From the NCBI GenBank assembly GCA_910578785.1, contig CAJTSJ010000008.1, positions 1 to 64,000 of the forward strand: DNA of 64,000 nt, given 5' to 3'. This DNA comes from an uncultured Muribaculum sp. Lineage in GTDB: Bacteria > Bacteroidota > Bacteroidia > Bacteroidales > Muribaculaceae. Of the stretch, positions 51,330 to 60,438 are shown piece after piece. The position numbers and the translations under genes were made by a program. Within the stretch, counting starts at the first letter, position 1. Every line of letters starts with the position of its first letter. The notes under the pieces were generated by a model. It ran no database searches and was not told where the DNA came from. It saw only the letters and a list, made by a program, of their open reading frames with translations.

Positions 51330-53093
51330 ATGAAGATTATCTCCAAAAATATTATAATGATAGCCTTGTCGGCGCTGGCAGTCGTTCTGTCGGCAGAACC
51401 GGCGTATGCTAAAAAGAAACCGTCAACACCAACCGTCAACAGCGACGAACTCAAGGCCGACTATATATTTATGGAGGCCCTCAGACAGCATTCGGCAGAA
51501 AATGAGGATGCCTACTACGACCTTCTGCGTAGAGCGCACGAATTAAACCCGGCAGAAAGCGAAATAGAATTCTACCTGGGATTTTATACTGCTCTAATGG
51601 CGCAGAACGATACCGTGATGGGGGAAAAAGGCTACAACATGATGCGCCACCACTTCGACAAAGAGCCGGGAGACTTCTACAACAACCGAATATACGGCGC
51701 AATAAACGACCAGCTCGGCAAGAACAAGGAGTCAATCCGGGTGTGGAGGACGCTCGACTCAATATATCCCAACAAAATAGAAGTAGCCCTCAAGCTGGCC
51801 ACCGCCCTCACAGCATCGCGCGACTCGGCCAACCTGAAGGAAGCCGTCGACATCTACAATAAAATCGAAAACCGGCAAGGCAAAAGCATACCGCTCACTT
51901 TCAGCAAGATACGAACATTCCTGCCGACCAACGACACACTGGCCATATTCGACGAAGTGCAGAAGCTGATATCTTCATCTCCCAACAACGTCGACAACAA
52001 CATATTTGCCGGCGACGTATATGCCCAGTTTGCCATGCCCGACACCGCGCTGACATATTACAACCGGGCGTGCAAGCTCGACCCCTCGTCGGGAGCGGCA
52101 TACTATTCTCGCGCCACTCTGTATCAGTCGATCGGCGACAGCATCGCTTACGACCGCGAAGTGTTCAACGCACTGAAACAGGAAAGCCTTGACATAGACA
52201 CCAAGCTCGAACTTCTTACCGGATATATACGCGAACTCTATGAAGACGAGAGCCAGCATCCGCGAATTGAGGAGCTGTTTAACTCGCTTCTGCAGCAGCA
52301 TCCCCACGAATCCAAAGTACGCGAACTGTACTGTTCATATCTGTATGTGGTCGACGACTTTGCCGGAGCCGCGGAACAGATGGGCTATGCGCTCGACATC
52401 GACCCTGCCAACCAGGAGAATTGGCACACACTCATAACCCTGTACATGCAGGCCGAAAAGCCCGAACAGGCTGAAAAAGCCGGAGAGACCGCCATGCACT
52501 ACTATCCCGACAGCCCGCAGCTGGACATGCTCATGTCGGCCGTCTACAATCAGAACAAAAAATACGGACAGTCGCAGGCCATCCTCGACCGTGCGCTGGA
52601 CATAGTCGACGACGGCGACAAGGAGTTTCTGTCGCAGATATACTCATCCAAAGGCGACACCTACTATGCTTCCGGAGTTCCCGATTCAGCATTTGTCTAC
52701 TACGAGAAGGCTCTTGAACTGAATCCATACAACCTTTTGGCCATGAACAACTGCGCCTACCACCTTGCAGTAGAGGGCAAAGACCTCGACCGCGCGGAAA
52801 AGCTTAGTGCGTTCACCATCAAGGAGCGGCCGGAAGACGCCACGTCGCTCGACACCTATGCCTGGGTGATGTTCCGCAAAAAAGACTATACACAGGCTCA
52901 GGTCTACATCCAGAAAGCTCTTGACAACACCGAAGAGCCCTCTCAGGAATTGTATGAGCACGCGGGCGACATCTATTTCTTCACCGGCGACCATGCCAAG
53001 GCCATCGAATATTGGGAACAGGCCCTTGAGCTTGATCCCGACAACGAACTGCTGAAACGAAAAGTCAAGCACCGCACATACTTTTACGAATAA
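51330..53093 (+). CDS. Exported TPR-repeat protein
   Basis: 587 residues with a signal peptide (about 1-27, ending PAYA) and TPR-type helix pairs through most of the length (for example DAYYDLLRRAHELNPAESEI, AFVYYEKALELNPYNLLAMN and AIEYWEQALELDPDNELLKR). TPR proteins are scaffolds for protein complexes, and this one would act in the periplasm. Its position between dut and the DUF4292 lipoprotein gene is conserved in Bacteroidales to my knowledge. The partners are unknown. Confidence 0.88.
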   Translation: MKIISKNIIMIALSALAVVLSAEPAYAKKKPSTPTVNSDELKADYIFMEALRQHSAENEDAYYDLLRRAHELNPAESEIEFYLGFYTALMAQNDTVMGEKGYNMMRHHFDKEPGDFYNNRIYGAINDQLGKNKESIRVWRTLDSIYPNKIEVALKLATALTASRDSANLKEAVDIYNKIENRQGKSIPLTFSKIRTFLPTNDTLAIFDEVQKLISSSPNNVDNNIFAGDVYAQFAMPDTALTYYNRACKLDPSSGAAYYSRATLYQSIGDSIAYDREVFNALKQESLDIDTKLELLTGYIRELYEDESQHPRIEELFNSLLQQHPHESKVRELYCSYLYVVDDFAGAAEQMGYALDIDPANQENWHTLITLYMQAEKPEQAEKAGETAMHYYPDSPQLDMLMSAVYNQNKKYGQSQAILDRALDIVDDGDKEFLSQIYSSKGDTYYASGVPDSAFVYYEKALELNPYNLLAMNNCAYHLAVEGKDLDRAEKLSAFTIKERPEDATSLDTYAWVMFRKKDYTQAQVYIQKALDNTEEPSQELYEHAGDIYFFTGDHAKAIEYWEQALELDPDNELLKRKVKHRTYFYE

Positions 53094-53111
53094 CACTGAC
53101 GTTAATTATTC

Positions 53112-53954
53112 ATGAACTCAAGACTTATCATCATATTCATTCTTGCAGCAGGTCTTTTGGCCGGATGCCGTTCGTCAAAAAAAGTTACAGAAAGCCAGCC
53201 GGGCGAAACGACGGTGTCGACCGTTCCGGTAAAAGGCGACAGTTTTGACCGGTTGACTGCAAGCTACGGACAGTGGTCCGACGTCAACGTTCCGGTCAAC
53301 ATCCGCATCAGCAGTCCTACAAAATTCTCAATATCCGGACGCGCCAACCTCGTACGCGGAAAGTCGATCGACATAAGCCTGCGCGTACTCGGATTCGAGA
53401 TGGGACGCGCTTTCATCACTACCGACTCAGTGTTTGTCGTCGTAAAGCCACAGCGCACCTACATGGCTGAAAGCCTTGCGGAAGTAACTAAATATGTGTC
53501 GTTTACCACCGAAAACATTCAAGACCTGCTCATAGGACGTCCGTTTCTGCTTGGACGACCCACTCTTAGCCTGTCAGACAAAAAGCTTGTCGAAATCGAG
53601 ACGTTTGAAAGCGGCATGCTCATAAAACCCCGCAAACAGCCGTCAATGGCCAACTACGGATATGCCGCCGACCTTGAAGAGCTACTGACAAAGCTCGTCA
53701 TAGTCAGCGCCGGTTCCAATACCTTCAAAGCAGAAGTTTCATATTCCGGACATGCCTTGAACACTCCGGCTGGAGTCGTGTCATCAGACGCCGACATACA
53801 GGTGGCTACTCCCAAAGCATCATATTCAGCCACCCTGACCTGGAAGTGGAACAACGCCAAGTGGAACACCGGCAACCGCCCGGATTTTACCGTTCCGCAA
53901 GGATATAAGCGCATACTCGCCAAAGATTTGCTTAAAAGCGCCATGCCTAAATAA
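53112..53954 (+). CDS. DUF4292 lipoprotein
   Basis: 280 residues with a lipoprotein signal, the lipobox Cys at position 19 (AGLLAGCRSSKKV). The mature part is beta-rich (NVPVNIRISSPTKFSISGRANLVRGKSIDISLRVLG), suggesting an LolA/LolB- or LppX-like fold. That matches the DUF4292 family, whose function is not established. It lies between the TPR protein and the EnvC-like protein, overlapping the latter's start (TAATG), so they are translationally coupled. An envelope or lipid-handling role is plausible. Confidence 0.85.
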   Translation: MNSRLIIIFILAAGLLAGCRSSKKVTESQPGETTVSTVPVKGDSFDRLTASYGQWSDVNVPVNIRISSPTKFSISGRANLVRGKSIDISLRVLGFEMGRAFITTDSVFVVVKPQRTYMAESLAEVTKYVSFTTENIQDLLIGRPFLLGRPTLSLSDKKLVEIETFESGMLIKPRKQPSMANYGYAADLEELLTKLVIVSAGSNTFKAEVSYSGHALNTPAGVVSSDADIQVATPKASYSATLTWKWNNAKWNTGNRPDFTVPQGYKRILAKDLLKSAMPK

Positions 53955-55414
53955 TGTATGAGGCCATAACGGTTATGAAACGAAGTATCTGGATTCTACT
54001 GCTCATTATAGTCTTGGGGGGCTCCGACATGTCGGGGGCAAAACCTCGTAAACGCACCGTGACCGGCATCAAGAAGGAACAGCGCGACAACAAGAGAGCC
54101 ATCAAGCAGACCGCTCAGCAGCTTGAGGCCAATGCCAAGAACACAGAGCGAACACTAAACGCACTGAATTCCCTTAACGCCGAAATCCAGATTCAGGAAC
54201 GCAATATACGCCTTCTTGAACAGCAAATCGACTCGGCCGACCGACAGATAGCCATTGTCAGCGACTCCATAACCCGTCTCGACGAGAACCTGAAAGGTCT
54301 CAGGGACACATACGCGAAAGCGGTCAGACAGACGGAGACCGGCCAACGCGCCGTATCTTCAAAGCTGGCGTTCATATTTTCAGCCAATTCATTCAAACAA
54401 GCCTACCGGAGGTCACGCTATCTGAAAGAATTTTCAGCATGGAGAGCCCGCAAGAGCGCCCGGATATCGCAGATGCAGACGGAGTTAAATGAGAAAAAAG
54501 CCAAACTCGACAAGGTACGCGCATCGCGTGCCGATAAACTCACATCGCTCAACAACTCCCGCGCCGAACTCAAACAGCGCCAGTCGGAAACAGCCGAGAT
54601 GGTGGCAGAGCTAAAACAAAAAGGCTCGTCGCTGAAACGTGTGCTTAAAGAACGCGAAGCCAAAGCTAAAGCGCTTGACCGTGAACTTGAAAGGCTTATC
54701 GCCGAAGAACTGCGCCGTCAAGAAGAGGAACTGCGCCGACAGGAAGAGGAACGACTCCGCTTAGAGGCCGAACAGAAGCGGATGGAGGAAGAAAAACAGC
54801 GCGCGGCCGAGGAGCAGAGAAAGAAAGACTCCGAACAGAAACCCACGTCAGGAAAAGACAAAAAGAAGGACAAAAAAGATAAAAACGCCAAGCCTGCCGA
54901 CAAAAGCGAACCTAAGCAGGATCAAAAGCAGGCAGAAAAGCCCAAGCCCCAAACAACCACAAAGCCCCACGCCACCGCCGAATCGACAAAGAAACTCACG
55001 GGGACGTTTGAAAGCAATAAGGGTAAATTGCTGTTCCCTGTAACCGGCAAATACAAAATAGTGCGTCCGTTCGGACGGCACAAACACCCCGACTTGCCCT
55101 ACGTAGTGACCGACAACAGCGGCATTGACATCGAAGCCGAACCCGGATGCGAGGCACGGGCAATATTTGACGGCAAAGTGTCGGCCATATTCCACCAGCC
55201 GGGCTACAACACCATAGTAATGATACGCCACGGCAAGTACCTGACCATCTATGCCAACCTTACTGACATCATGGTCAAAAACGGAGAAGAGCTCCATCAG
55301 GGACAGCCAATAGGCAAAATTTATGCCGACCCCGACGACGGCAACCGATCCATCCTGCACTTTGAAATACGTCGAGAGAAGGAAAAACTTAACCCGTCGC
55401 TCTGGGTCAAATAG
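53954..55414 (+). CDS. EnvC-like murein hydrolase activator (degenerate M23 domain)
   Basis: 486 residues. The ATG overlapping the previous stop is used; a second ATG 24 nt later (53978) gives a neater signal peptide. A coiled coil (about 40-270) is followed by a Lys/Glu/Gln-rich linker (about 270-345) and a C-terminal LytM/M23 fold (about 360-486). The catalytic histidines are replaced: TDNSGID where THxGxD is expected, YANL for YAHL, and SILHFE for HLHFE. So it is probably not a peptidase. This matches EnvC, which activates cell-wall amidases at division. The low-complexity linker is unusually long. Confidence 0.87.
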   Translation: MYEAITVMKRSIWILLLIIVLGGSDMSGAKPRKRTVTGIKKEQRDNKRAIKQTAQQLEANAKNTERTLNALNSLNAEIQIQERNIRLLEQQIDSADRQIAIVSDSITRLDENLKGLRDTYAKAVRQTETGQRAVSSKLAFIFSANSFKQAYRRSRYLKEFSAWRARKSARISQMQTELNEKKAKLDKVRASRADKLTSLNNSRAELKQRQSETAEMVAELKQKGSSLKRVLKEREAKAKALDRELERLIAEELRRQEEELRRQEEERLRLEAEQKRMEEEKQRAAEEQRKKDSEQKPTSGKDKKKDKKDKNAKPADKSEPKQDQKQAEKPKPQTTTKPHATAESTKKLTGTFESNKGKLLFPVTGKYKIVRPFGRHKHPDLPYVVTDNSGIDIEAEPGCEARAIFDGKVSAIFHQPGYNTIVMIRHGKYLTIYANLTDIMVKNGEELHQGQPIGKIYADPDDGNRSILHFEIRREKEKLNPSLWVK

Positions 55415-55434
55415 ACCCGCAAACGCTTTCCGCC

Positions 55435-56445
55435 ATGACCCAGTTACTGTCAATCGTCATGCCAGCCTATAATGCTTCGGACTATATAGCCGAGGCTATC
55501 GGAAGCGTGCTCGACCAGACTTATTCCGACTGGGAGCTGGTAGTGGTCGACGACTGCTCAACCGACAACACCTGCGACATAGTCAAAGACATTGCGGCTC
55601 ACGACAGACGTCTCCGGCTTGTGGAACGTGCCTCCAACAGCGGTTCAGCATTCATGCCCCGCCTCGAAGCCGTCAAACGTGCAAACGGCAACTACGTGGT
55701 CGAACTCGACTCAGACGACCGTTTAGAGCACGACTACCTTCAGAAAATAGCCGGAAAAATCGAGGAAACCGGAGCCGACGCAGTGTTCGGCAACACCGTT
55801 TTCATTTATCCTGACGGACATCAATCAGCCCTGCTAACTGAATTTGACAGAAACGCCGTAGTCAAAGGGCGAACCCATGTCCGGCATACGCTCGACGGAT
55901 GGAGCGACGGATGCTGGGGTGCCATACGCAGAAGTCTATATCTGGAAGCGTCAAAACATCCCGACCTCAACCGGTTGGCGATGTCGGCCGACGAATTTCT
56001 TATCAGGGCTATACTGACAATGGCCGGCTCCGTGGCGTTTTTCGAATCGACATATTATTATCGCATACATCCCCTGTCAATCACCCGTCGGGAGCATCCG
56101 CGCATTTTCGATGTAATCGACACCGACATCAGACTTAAAAGACTCATCTATAGCATATACCCGCCAAAATCAGAAGAGCGGAAACTCATCAACCGTCAGT
56201 TGACGGCCAATCTTTGGGCATATCTCCGGACGTACTCGACGTTCGCTTTCACATCGGAATCTGACCGAAAAAAGGCATACCGACTGATTAAAGATGCATA
56301 CAGCAATGCCGATATAGCCGGAGCACGCCAGCGCATAGGCACACTGCGGACATGCGCCATGATGCTCGGAGTAGATTCAGTAATCACAATGCACAAACTG
56401 CTTGCCAGCCTTGGAAAAAGACAACAGCTACAAAAGCATCCTTAA
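55435..56445 (+). CDS. Glycosyltransferase family 2
   Basis: 336 residues, GT-A fold. The nucleotide-sugar-binding start is LSIVMPAYNASDYIAEAIGSV with VVVDDCSTDNT. The DXD-type metal motif is in YVVELDSDDRLEHDY, and an acceptor region includes the SDGCWGAIRRSL loop. It transfers a sugar to a surface-glycan precursor at the inner face of the membrane; donor and acceptor are not readable. It overlaps the flippase gene by about 35-44 nt and follows the EnvC-like gene by 20 nt. Confidence 0.9.
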   Translation: MTQLLSIVMPAYNASDYIAEAIGSVLDQTYSDWELVVVDDCSTDNTCDIVKDIAAHDRRLRLVERASNSGSAFMPRLEAVKRANGNYVVELDSDDRLEHDYLQKIAGKIEETGADAVFGNTVFIYPDGHQSALLTEFDRNAVVKGRTHVRHTLDGWSDGCWGAIRRSLYLEASKHPDLNRLAMSADEFLIRAILTMAGSVAFFESTYYYRIHPLSITRREHPRIFDVIDTDIRLKRLIYSIYPPKSEERKLINRQLTANLWAYLRTYSTFAFTSESDRKKAYRLIKDAYSNADIAGARQRIGTLRTCAMMLGVDSVITMHKLLASLGKRQQLQKHP

Positions 56446-57868
56446 AGGCATCTCCTTCTTCGGGGGCGCACAAGTGTTCCAGATTCTGATAAATCTGGTG
56501 CGCGGAAAGTTTGTGGCCATGCTGTTGGGACCGGAAGGCATGGGCATATCGTCGCTTCTGACCGCATCGTCAAACACCATACAGCAAATTGCACAGGCCG
56601 GACTTCCGACCGCTATTGTGAAAGAAGTCTCCGAGGCAAAAGAGGGCTCACCCAACCACATCTCCTTAGACGAAGTCATATCCGCCACACGTACCGCCGT
56701 GCTGACGACAGCCTGCATCGGAACGGTGATATGCATCGTTTTTTCGGCACTTCTCAGCCGGTGGACCTTCGGCAACGACACATTCACATGGCAATATGTA
56801 GTCCTGAGCATCGCAGTGATGTTTTCCATGCTCGGTTCGGGAGAGATGTCGATTCTTCAAGGCCTGCACCAGGTCAAGCGTCTGTCGTGGGCATCGGTGG
56901 TAGGAGCGTCGACAGGGCTGGCGGTAGGCGTTCCGCTATATTACTTTTTCGGCAACGGCGGCATCGTGCCGGGAATGATAGCAGTGTCGGCGACCTCATA
57001 TATATTCTACAGGACATCGGCGGCAAAGGCCACAGGACGGCTCGACACCAAGATAGCCTGGCATATACGGAAGTTCATCATCCGCAAACTCGTCACATTA
57101 GGACTCGTGCTGATGGCAGGAAGTCTTATCGGAACACTCGTCACATATCTGACAAACGCCTTCGTCAGATACATCGGCGGCATTGACGACGTAGGCTACT
57201 TTCAAGCCGCGAATTCAATCACCAACCAATATGCCGGAATCGTCTTCGCGGCCATGTCGGTAGACTATTTTCCCCGGCTCGTAGCCGTAGCGTCAGACAA
57301 CGCCAAGATGGCCGGGATTGTAAACCGGCAGACGGAAATCGTCTCACTGATAATGGCGCCCCTCATGATAGCCCTGATGTTTTCTGCCCCGTTGCTTATC
57401 CGCATTCTGCTTACTTCTGAATTTGAATGCGTAATTCCGCTTATCCATTGGCTGAGTCTGGGCATATTTCTTCGTGCGCTCATATTTCCCTCCGGCTACA
57501 TCACTTTCGCAAAAGACAACAAGCGCCTCTTCTTTCTACTTGAAGGAGTTTTCGGCAATGTCATCGGACTGACTGCAAACTGCGTATGCTATTATACGTG
57601 GGGGCTCATCGGCTTGGGTATCTCCATGTGCATCGCCTACACAATCAGTTTCGCCGTATACTTCGCCGTCAACCGACATTATTACTCCTATGGCATCGGG
57701 CGCGGCACTGTCCGAGTCATCCTGATTACTCTGTCTGCTGTAGTCATGTCGTTTTTAGCCACTTTCATTCAGTCCGACTACACCTATTGCTTAGTCATGT
57801 CAGCAGTGCTCATAGCCACGTCAGCATATTCACTTCGGATGCTAGTAAAAAACATAAAACGCCAATAA
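56411..57868 (+). CDS. O-antigen/polysaccharide flippase (Wzx-type, MOP superfamily)
   Basis: About 485 residues with 12-14 membrane helices. It begins EKDNSYKSILKGISFFGGAQVFQILINLVRG-like sequence typical of bacterial Wzx or RfbX proteins. The start is a TTG at 56411 (giving L/MEKDNSYK), or the TTG at 56402; no ATG lies before residue 36. It flips lipid-linked oligosaccharides across the inner membrane for surface polysaccharide assembly. It overlaps the glycosyltransferase, so the two are coupled. No polymerase gene is nearby. Confidence 0.87.
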   Translation: MEKDNSYKSILKGISFFGGAQVFQILINLVRGKFVAMLLGPEGMGISSLLTASSNTIQQIAQAGLPTAIVKEVSEAKEGSPNHISLDEVISATRTAVLTTACIGTVICIVFSALLSRWTFGNDTFTWQYVVLSIAVMFSMLGSGEMSILQGLHQVKRLSWASVVGASTGLAVGVPLYYFFGNGGIVPGMIAVSATSYIFYRTSAAKATGRLDTKIAWHIRKFIIRKLVTLGLVLMAGSLIGTLVTYLTNAFVRYIGGIDDVGYFQAANSITNQYAGIVFAAMSVDYFPRLVAVASDNAKMAGIVNRQTEIVSLIMAPLMIALMFSAPLLIRILLTSEFECVIPLIHWLSLGIFLRALIFPSGYITFAKDNKRLFFLLEGVFGNVIGLTANCVCYYTWGLIGLGISMCIAYTISFAVYFAVNRHYYSYGIGRGTVRVILITLSAVVMSFLATFIQSDYTYCLVMSAVLIATSAYSLRMLVKNIKRQ

Positions 57869-57877
57869 AAACAAGTC

Positions 57878-57905
57878 GCCCCGGCATCTTACTTGACGCC
57901 GGGGC
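57878..57905 (-). terminator. Terminator for the PorT-like gene
   Basis: GCCCCGGC (57878-57885) pairs with GCCGGGGC (57898-57905) around a 12-nt loop. On the minus strand a T-rich run (complement of 57864-57873) follows, so it mainly serves the minus gene ending at 57940. It may also stop the flippase transcript. Confidence 0.65.
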
Positions 57906-57939
57906 AACCCTATATGTCTTTCTCAGTCGTTATGCCTGA

Positions 57940-58503
57940 TTAGAAAAGCCATGCTGCCGACACTGTCCAGTAACGGTCCTTTCCATACATACCGTCAGCC
58001 GAAGCAGCTTTCGTGATACCGAAGTTATAGCTTGCGCCTACCTGAAGATGGCTTATAAGCTGTGCTCCGAGGCCGAAACTCCATGCCACGGTCGACTTTT
58101 TATAGCCGTCATTACCGCTCAAAAGGAACGAAAAGTTAGGTCCGGTAGTCAGATATGGAACCACGATGCGGCTGATTACCGGGAAGTTGAATTTATACTT
58201 CAGGTTGACAGGGATATCAATGAAGTCGCGTTTTGCGACTGCATCACCATCATCAAATTTCACATTACGACGCGCATACATCACCGAACCATCTAAGCAA
58301 AGGCCCACGATGGGAACTTGAATTTCAGCCATAAGACCACCGGTAAAGCCGACCTGATTGTCGCTGTTGCCGAGATTTTTGTTAAAGTGCATTTCATTCA
58401 CATCTATACCTACGCGGGGACCCCAACGGAACTGGGCTGATGCAGGAAGAGCCAAAGCAATAGTCATGACGGCCATGACGAAGATTCTCTTAAAGATTTT
58501 CAT
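57940..58503 (-). CDS. PorT-like outer-membrane beta-barrel protein
   Basis: 187 residues with a signal peptide (about 1-23, ending ASAQ). The mature part has the opening FRWGPRVGIDVNEMHF and about eight beta strands of the PorT/OmpW-like barrel family (FIDIPVNLKYKFNF, GASYNFGITKA, WTVSAAWLF with the terminal aromatic). Function is unknown; many Bacteroidetes carry several copies. It stands alone with its own promoter box and terminator. Confidence 0.88.
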   Translation of the reverse strand: MKIFKRIFVMAVMTIALALPASAQFRWGPRVGIDVNEMHFNKNLGNSDNQVGFTGGLMAEIQVPIVGLCLDGSVMYARRNVKFDDGDAVAKRDFIDIPVNLKYKFNFPVISRIVVPYLTTGPNFSFLLSGNDGYKKSTVAWSFGLGAQLISHLQVGASYNFGITKAASADGMYGKDRYWTVSAAWLF

Positions 58504-58571
58504 ACTCTTGAATTTTGTTTGTGTAAATAGTTATTGAAACCGTGTCAAAATGGACATCGGGTTAGATGTCG

Positions 58572-58579
58572 CAAAATTA
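58572..58579 (-). promoter_or_regulatory. -7 box for the PorT-like gene
   Basis: TAATTTTG on the minus strand matches TAnnTTTG and gives a leader of about 60 nt before the ATG at 58503. Confidence 0.45.
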
Positions 58580-58685
58580 AACTTAAATTTCTTATATTCG
58601 ACTATTTTTACCAAAAATTTGATAAATTTCACTTATTAACACGCCAATGAGCACTTAAGTTCGGTATAAAACGGATATTTTTCGC

Positions 58686-58693
58686 TAAATTTG
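58686..58693 (+). promoter_or_regulatory. -7 box for the rhomboid genes
   Basis: TAAATTTG matches TAnnTTTG. It covers a TTG at 58691 that could be read as a start, so the ATG at 58745 is the better start of the first rhomboid gene. Confidence 0.5.
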
Positions 58694-58744
58694 TATCTTC
58701 ATGGAATTCTATATTTTGTTGTACTAAAGACTAAAGACCAGAAA

Positions 58745-59506
58745 ATGTATACAAACGGCAGATCATTCTTCAGCGCGATGCCGCCGGTCACAAAACACCT
58801 TATCATCATCAACGTGGTAATATGGGTGGCCATGATTGTGCTTCCGGCGCGCTTTGACCTTGTAAAATATGCCGGGCTGCACTATTTCACGGCGCCCGAC
58901 TTCAATATAGCGCAGTTGTTCTCCTACATGTTTCTTCATGGTGGCCTGACACACCTGTTTTTCAACATGTTCACCTTGTTTATGTTCGGAATGACGCTTG
59001 AGCGTGTGCTCGGCTCCGGACGCTTTCTGTTCTACTACATCTCATGCGGCATAGGCGCCGCCCTCGTCCAGGAAGGAGTATGGGCACTTATGGTGGACGA
59101 CATCGCAAGCAAAAATCTCGAGATGGTAGTGGCCAATTTCGCCCACGCCAACCGGATGACCATGGAACAGGCCTGGCAGGTGATTCCGGAAGCACAGATA
59201 GAGGCATTCAAAGGCATGGTGGCCAATAATCTGGTGACAATCGGAGCGTCAGGAGCGGTCTATGGCGTGCTGCTCGCATTCGGCATACTGTTTCCAAACC
59301 TGCCTATGTATCTGATGTTCATACCTATACCGATAAAGGCAAAATGGATGGTAATCGGCTACGGAATAATCGAACTTACCCTCGGTATGAGTTCGGCTAA
59401 CGACGGAATAGCCCACTTCGCCCATCTCGGAGGCATGCTGTTCGGAGTATTCATGATTTTATACTGGAAACACAAAGGAATAGTCAACCGTAATGGATTT
59501 TATTAA
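58745..59506 (+). CDS. Rhomboid family intramembrane serine protease (first of two)
   Basis: 253 residues from the ATG at 58745. Six membrane helices with rhomboid signatures: LFSYMFLHGGLTHLFFNMFTLFMFG (HxxxN), the catalytic Ser in TIGASGAVYGVLLAF (GxSG) and the catalytic His in IAHFAHLGGMLFG. It cleaves membrane proteins within the lipid bilayer. An extended loop of about 45 residues between helices 3 and 4 (DDIASKNLEMVVANFAHANR) is longer than in E. coli GlpG. The second rhomboid gene overlaps its end by 14 nt. Confidence 0.93.
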   Translation: MYTNGRSFFSAMPPVTKHLIIINVVIWVAMIVLPARFDLVKYAGLHYFTAPDFNIAQLFSYMFLHGGLTHLFFNMFTLFMFGMTLERVLGSGRFLFYYISCGIGAALVQEGVWALMVDDIASKNLEMVVANFAHANRMTMEQAWQVIPEAQIEAFKGMVANNLVTIGASGAVYGVLLAFGILFPNLPMYLMFIPIPIKAKWMVIGYGIIELTLGMSSANDGIAHFAHLGGMLFGVFMILYWKHKGIVNRNGFY

Positions 59507-60431
59507 CACACTCGGGTCGCGCTGGCGCTTCAGCTCAATGCTGATGCGCATCATCTACATCAACATCGCCGTATTTCTGGTGTTGATGGTCATGAACTTT
59601 GTGTGCAGTCTTCTCAACTCTCCCGTTGCCGGGCTGGTGCTTTCGTGGATTGAACTTCCATCGGACACGTCCACATTCGCCACAAGGCCATGGACACTGA
59701 TTACGTATATGTTCGCTCAGGCCGACATATTCCACATCCTGTTCAATATGTTGTGGTTCTATTGGTTCGGCACTATATTCATGCTTGTCGGCGATTCGCG
59801 CAGACTGACAGCCCTGTATATCTACGGAGGCATCGGAGGCGGACTTCTGTTCATGCTCGCCTACAACTTTTTGCCATTGTTTTCCGGAGTCAACGGATGG
59901 CTGATTGGCTCGTCGGCATCTGTAATCGCCATCGTAGCGGCCACGGCCATACTCCATCCTGACTACAAGATAGGCCTGCTCTTCATCGGTCAGATATCGC
60001 TGAAATGGATAGCTGTCGTGACAATAGCCATCGACCTTATGAGCGTGACAGGAGCCAACGGAGGCGGACACGTGTCTCACATCGGAGGCGCCCTTGTCGG
60101 GCTGGCCTATGCCATGTCGCTTAAGCGAGGAGTCGACATAACGCGCCCGTTCAACAAGGCCGTAGACTCAGTGGTCAACCTGATATCCCGACTAAAACCC
60201 GTACCGCGCGAGAAGCGTTCATATAATGCCTATCGACGCTCAGGCCCAACAGCACGTCCTGACACTTCGGGACAAAAGTCGTCAGCCCACACTCAGCCCA
60301 AAAGCGGACAATCGATGGCCGATGAGGCAGAACTTGACGCAATTCTGGAAAAAATCAAGAAAAACGGCTATGCAGGACTGACTCAGGACGAGAAAAAGCG
60401 TTTATTTGACATAAGCAAACAGATTAAATGA
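59493..60431 (+). CDS. Rhomboid family protease (second of two) with C-terminal extension
   Basis: 312 residues. Rhomboid core (about 15-215): FHILFNMLWFYWFG, the catalytic Ser in LIGSSASVIAIV (GxSx) and the His in HVSHIGGALVGLAY. The first position of the usual HxxxN is present in FHILFNM. A soluble C-terminus (about 225-312) ends with DEAELDAILEKIKKNGYAGLTQDEKKRLF, a small helical domain common in Bacteroidetes rhomboids. It overlaps the first rhomboid gene by 14 nt; the paired enzymes probably act in the same membrane process. An EEP-fold gene follows after 7 nt. Confidence 0.9.
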   Translation: MDFINTLGSRWRFSSMLMRIIYINIAVFLVLMVMNFVCSLLNSPVAGLVLSWIELPSDTSTFATRPWTLITYMFAQADIFHILFNMLWFYWFGTIFMLVGDSRRLTALYIYGGIGGGLLFMLAYNFLPLFSGVNGWLIGSSASVIAIVAATAILHPDYKIGLLFIGQISLKWIAVVTIAIDLMSVTGANGGGHVSHIGGALVGLAYAMSLKRGVDITRPFNKAVDSVVNLISRLKPVPREKRSYNAYRRSGPTARPDTSGQKSSAHTQPKSGQSMADEAELDAILEKIKKNGYAGLTQDEKKRLFDISKQIK

Positions 60432-60438
60432 TTAAAAC

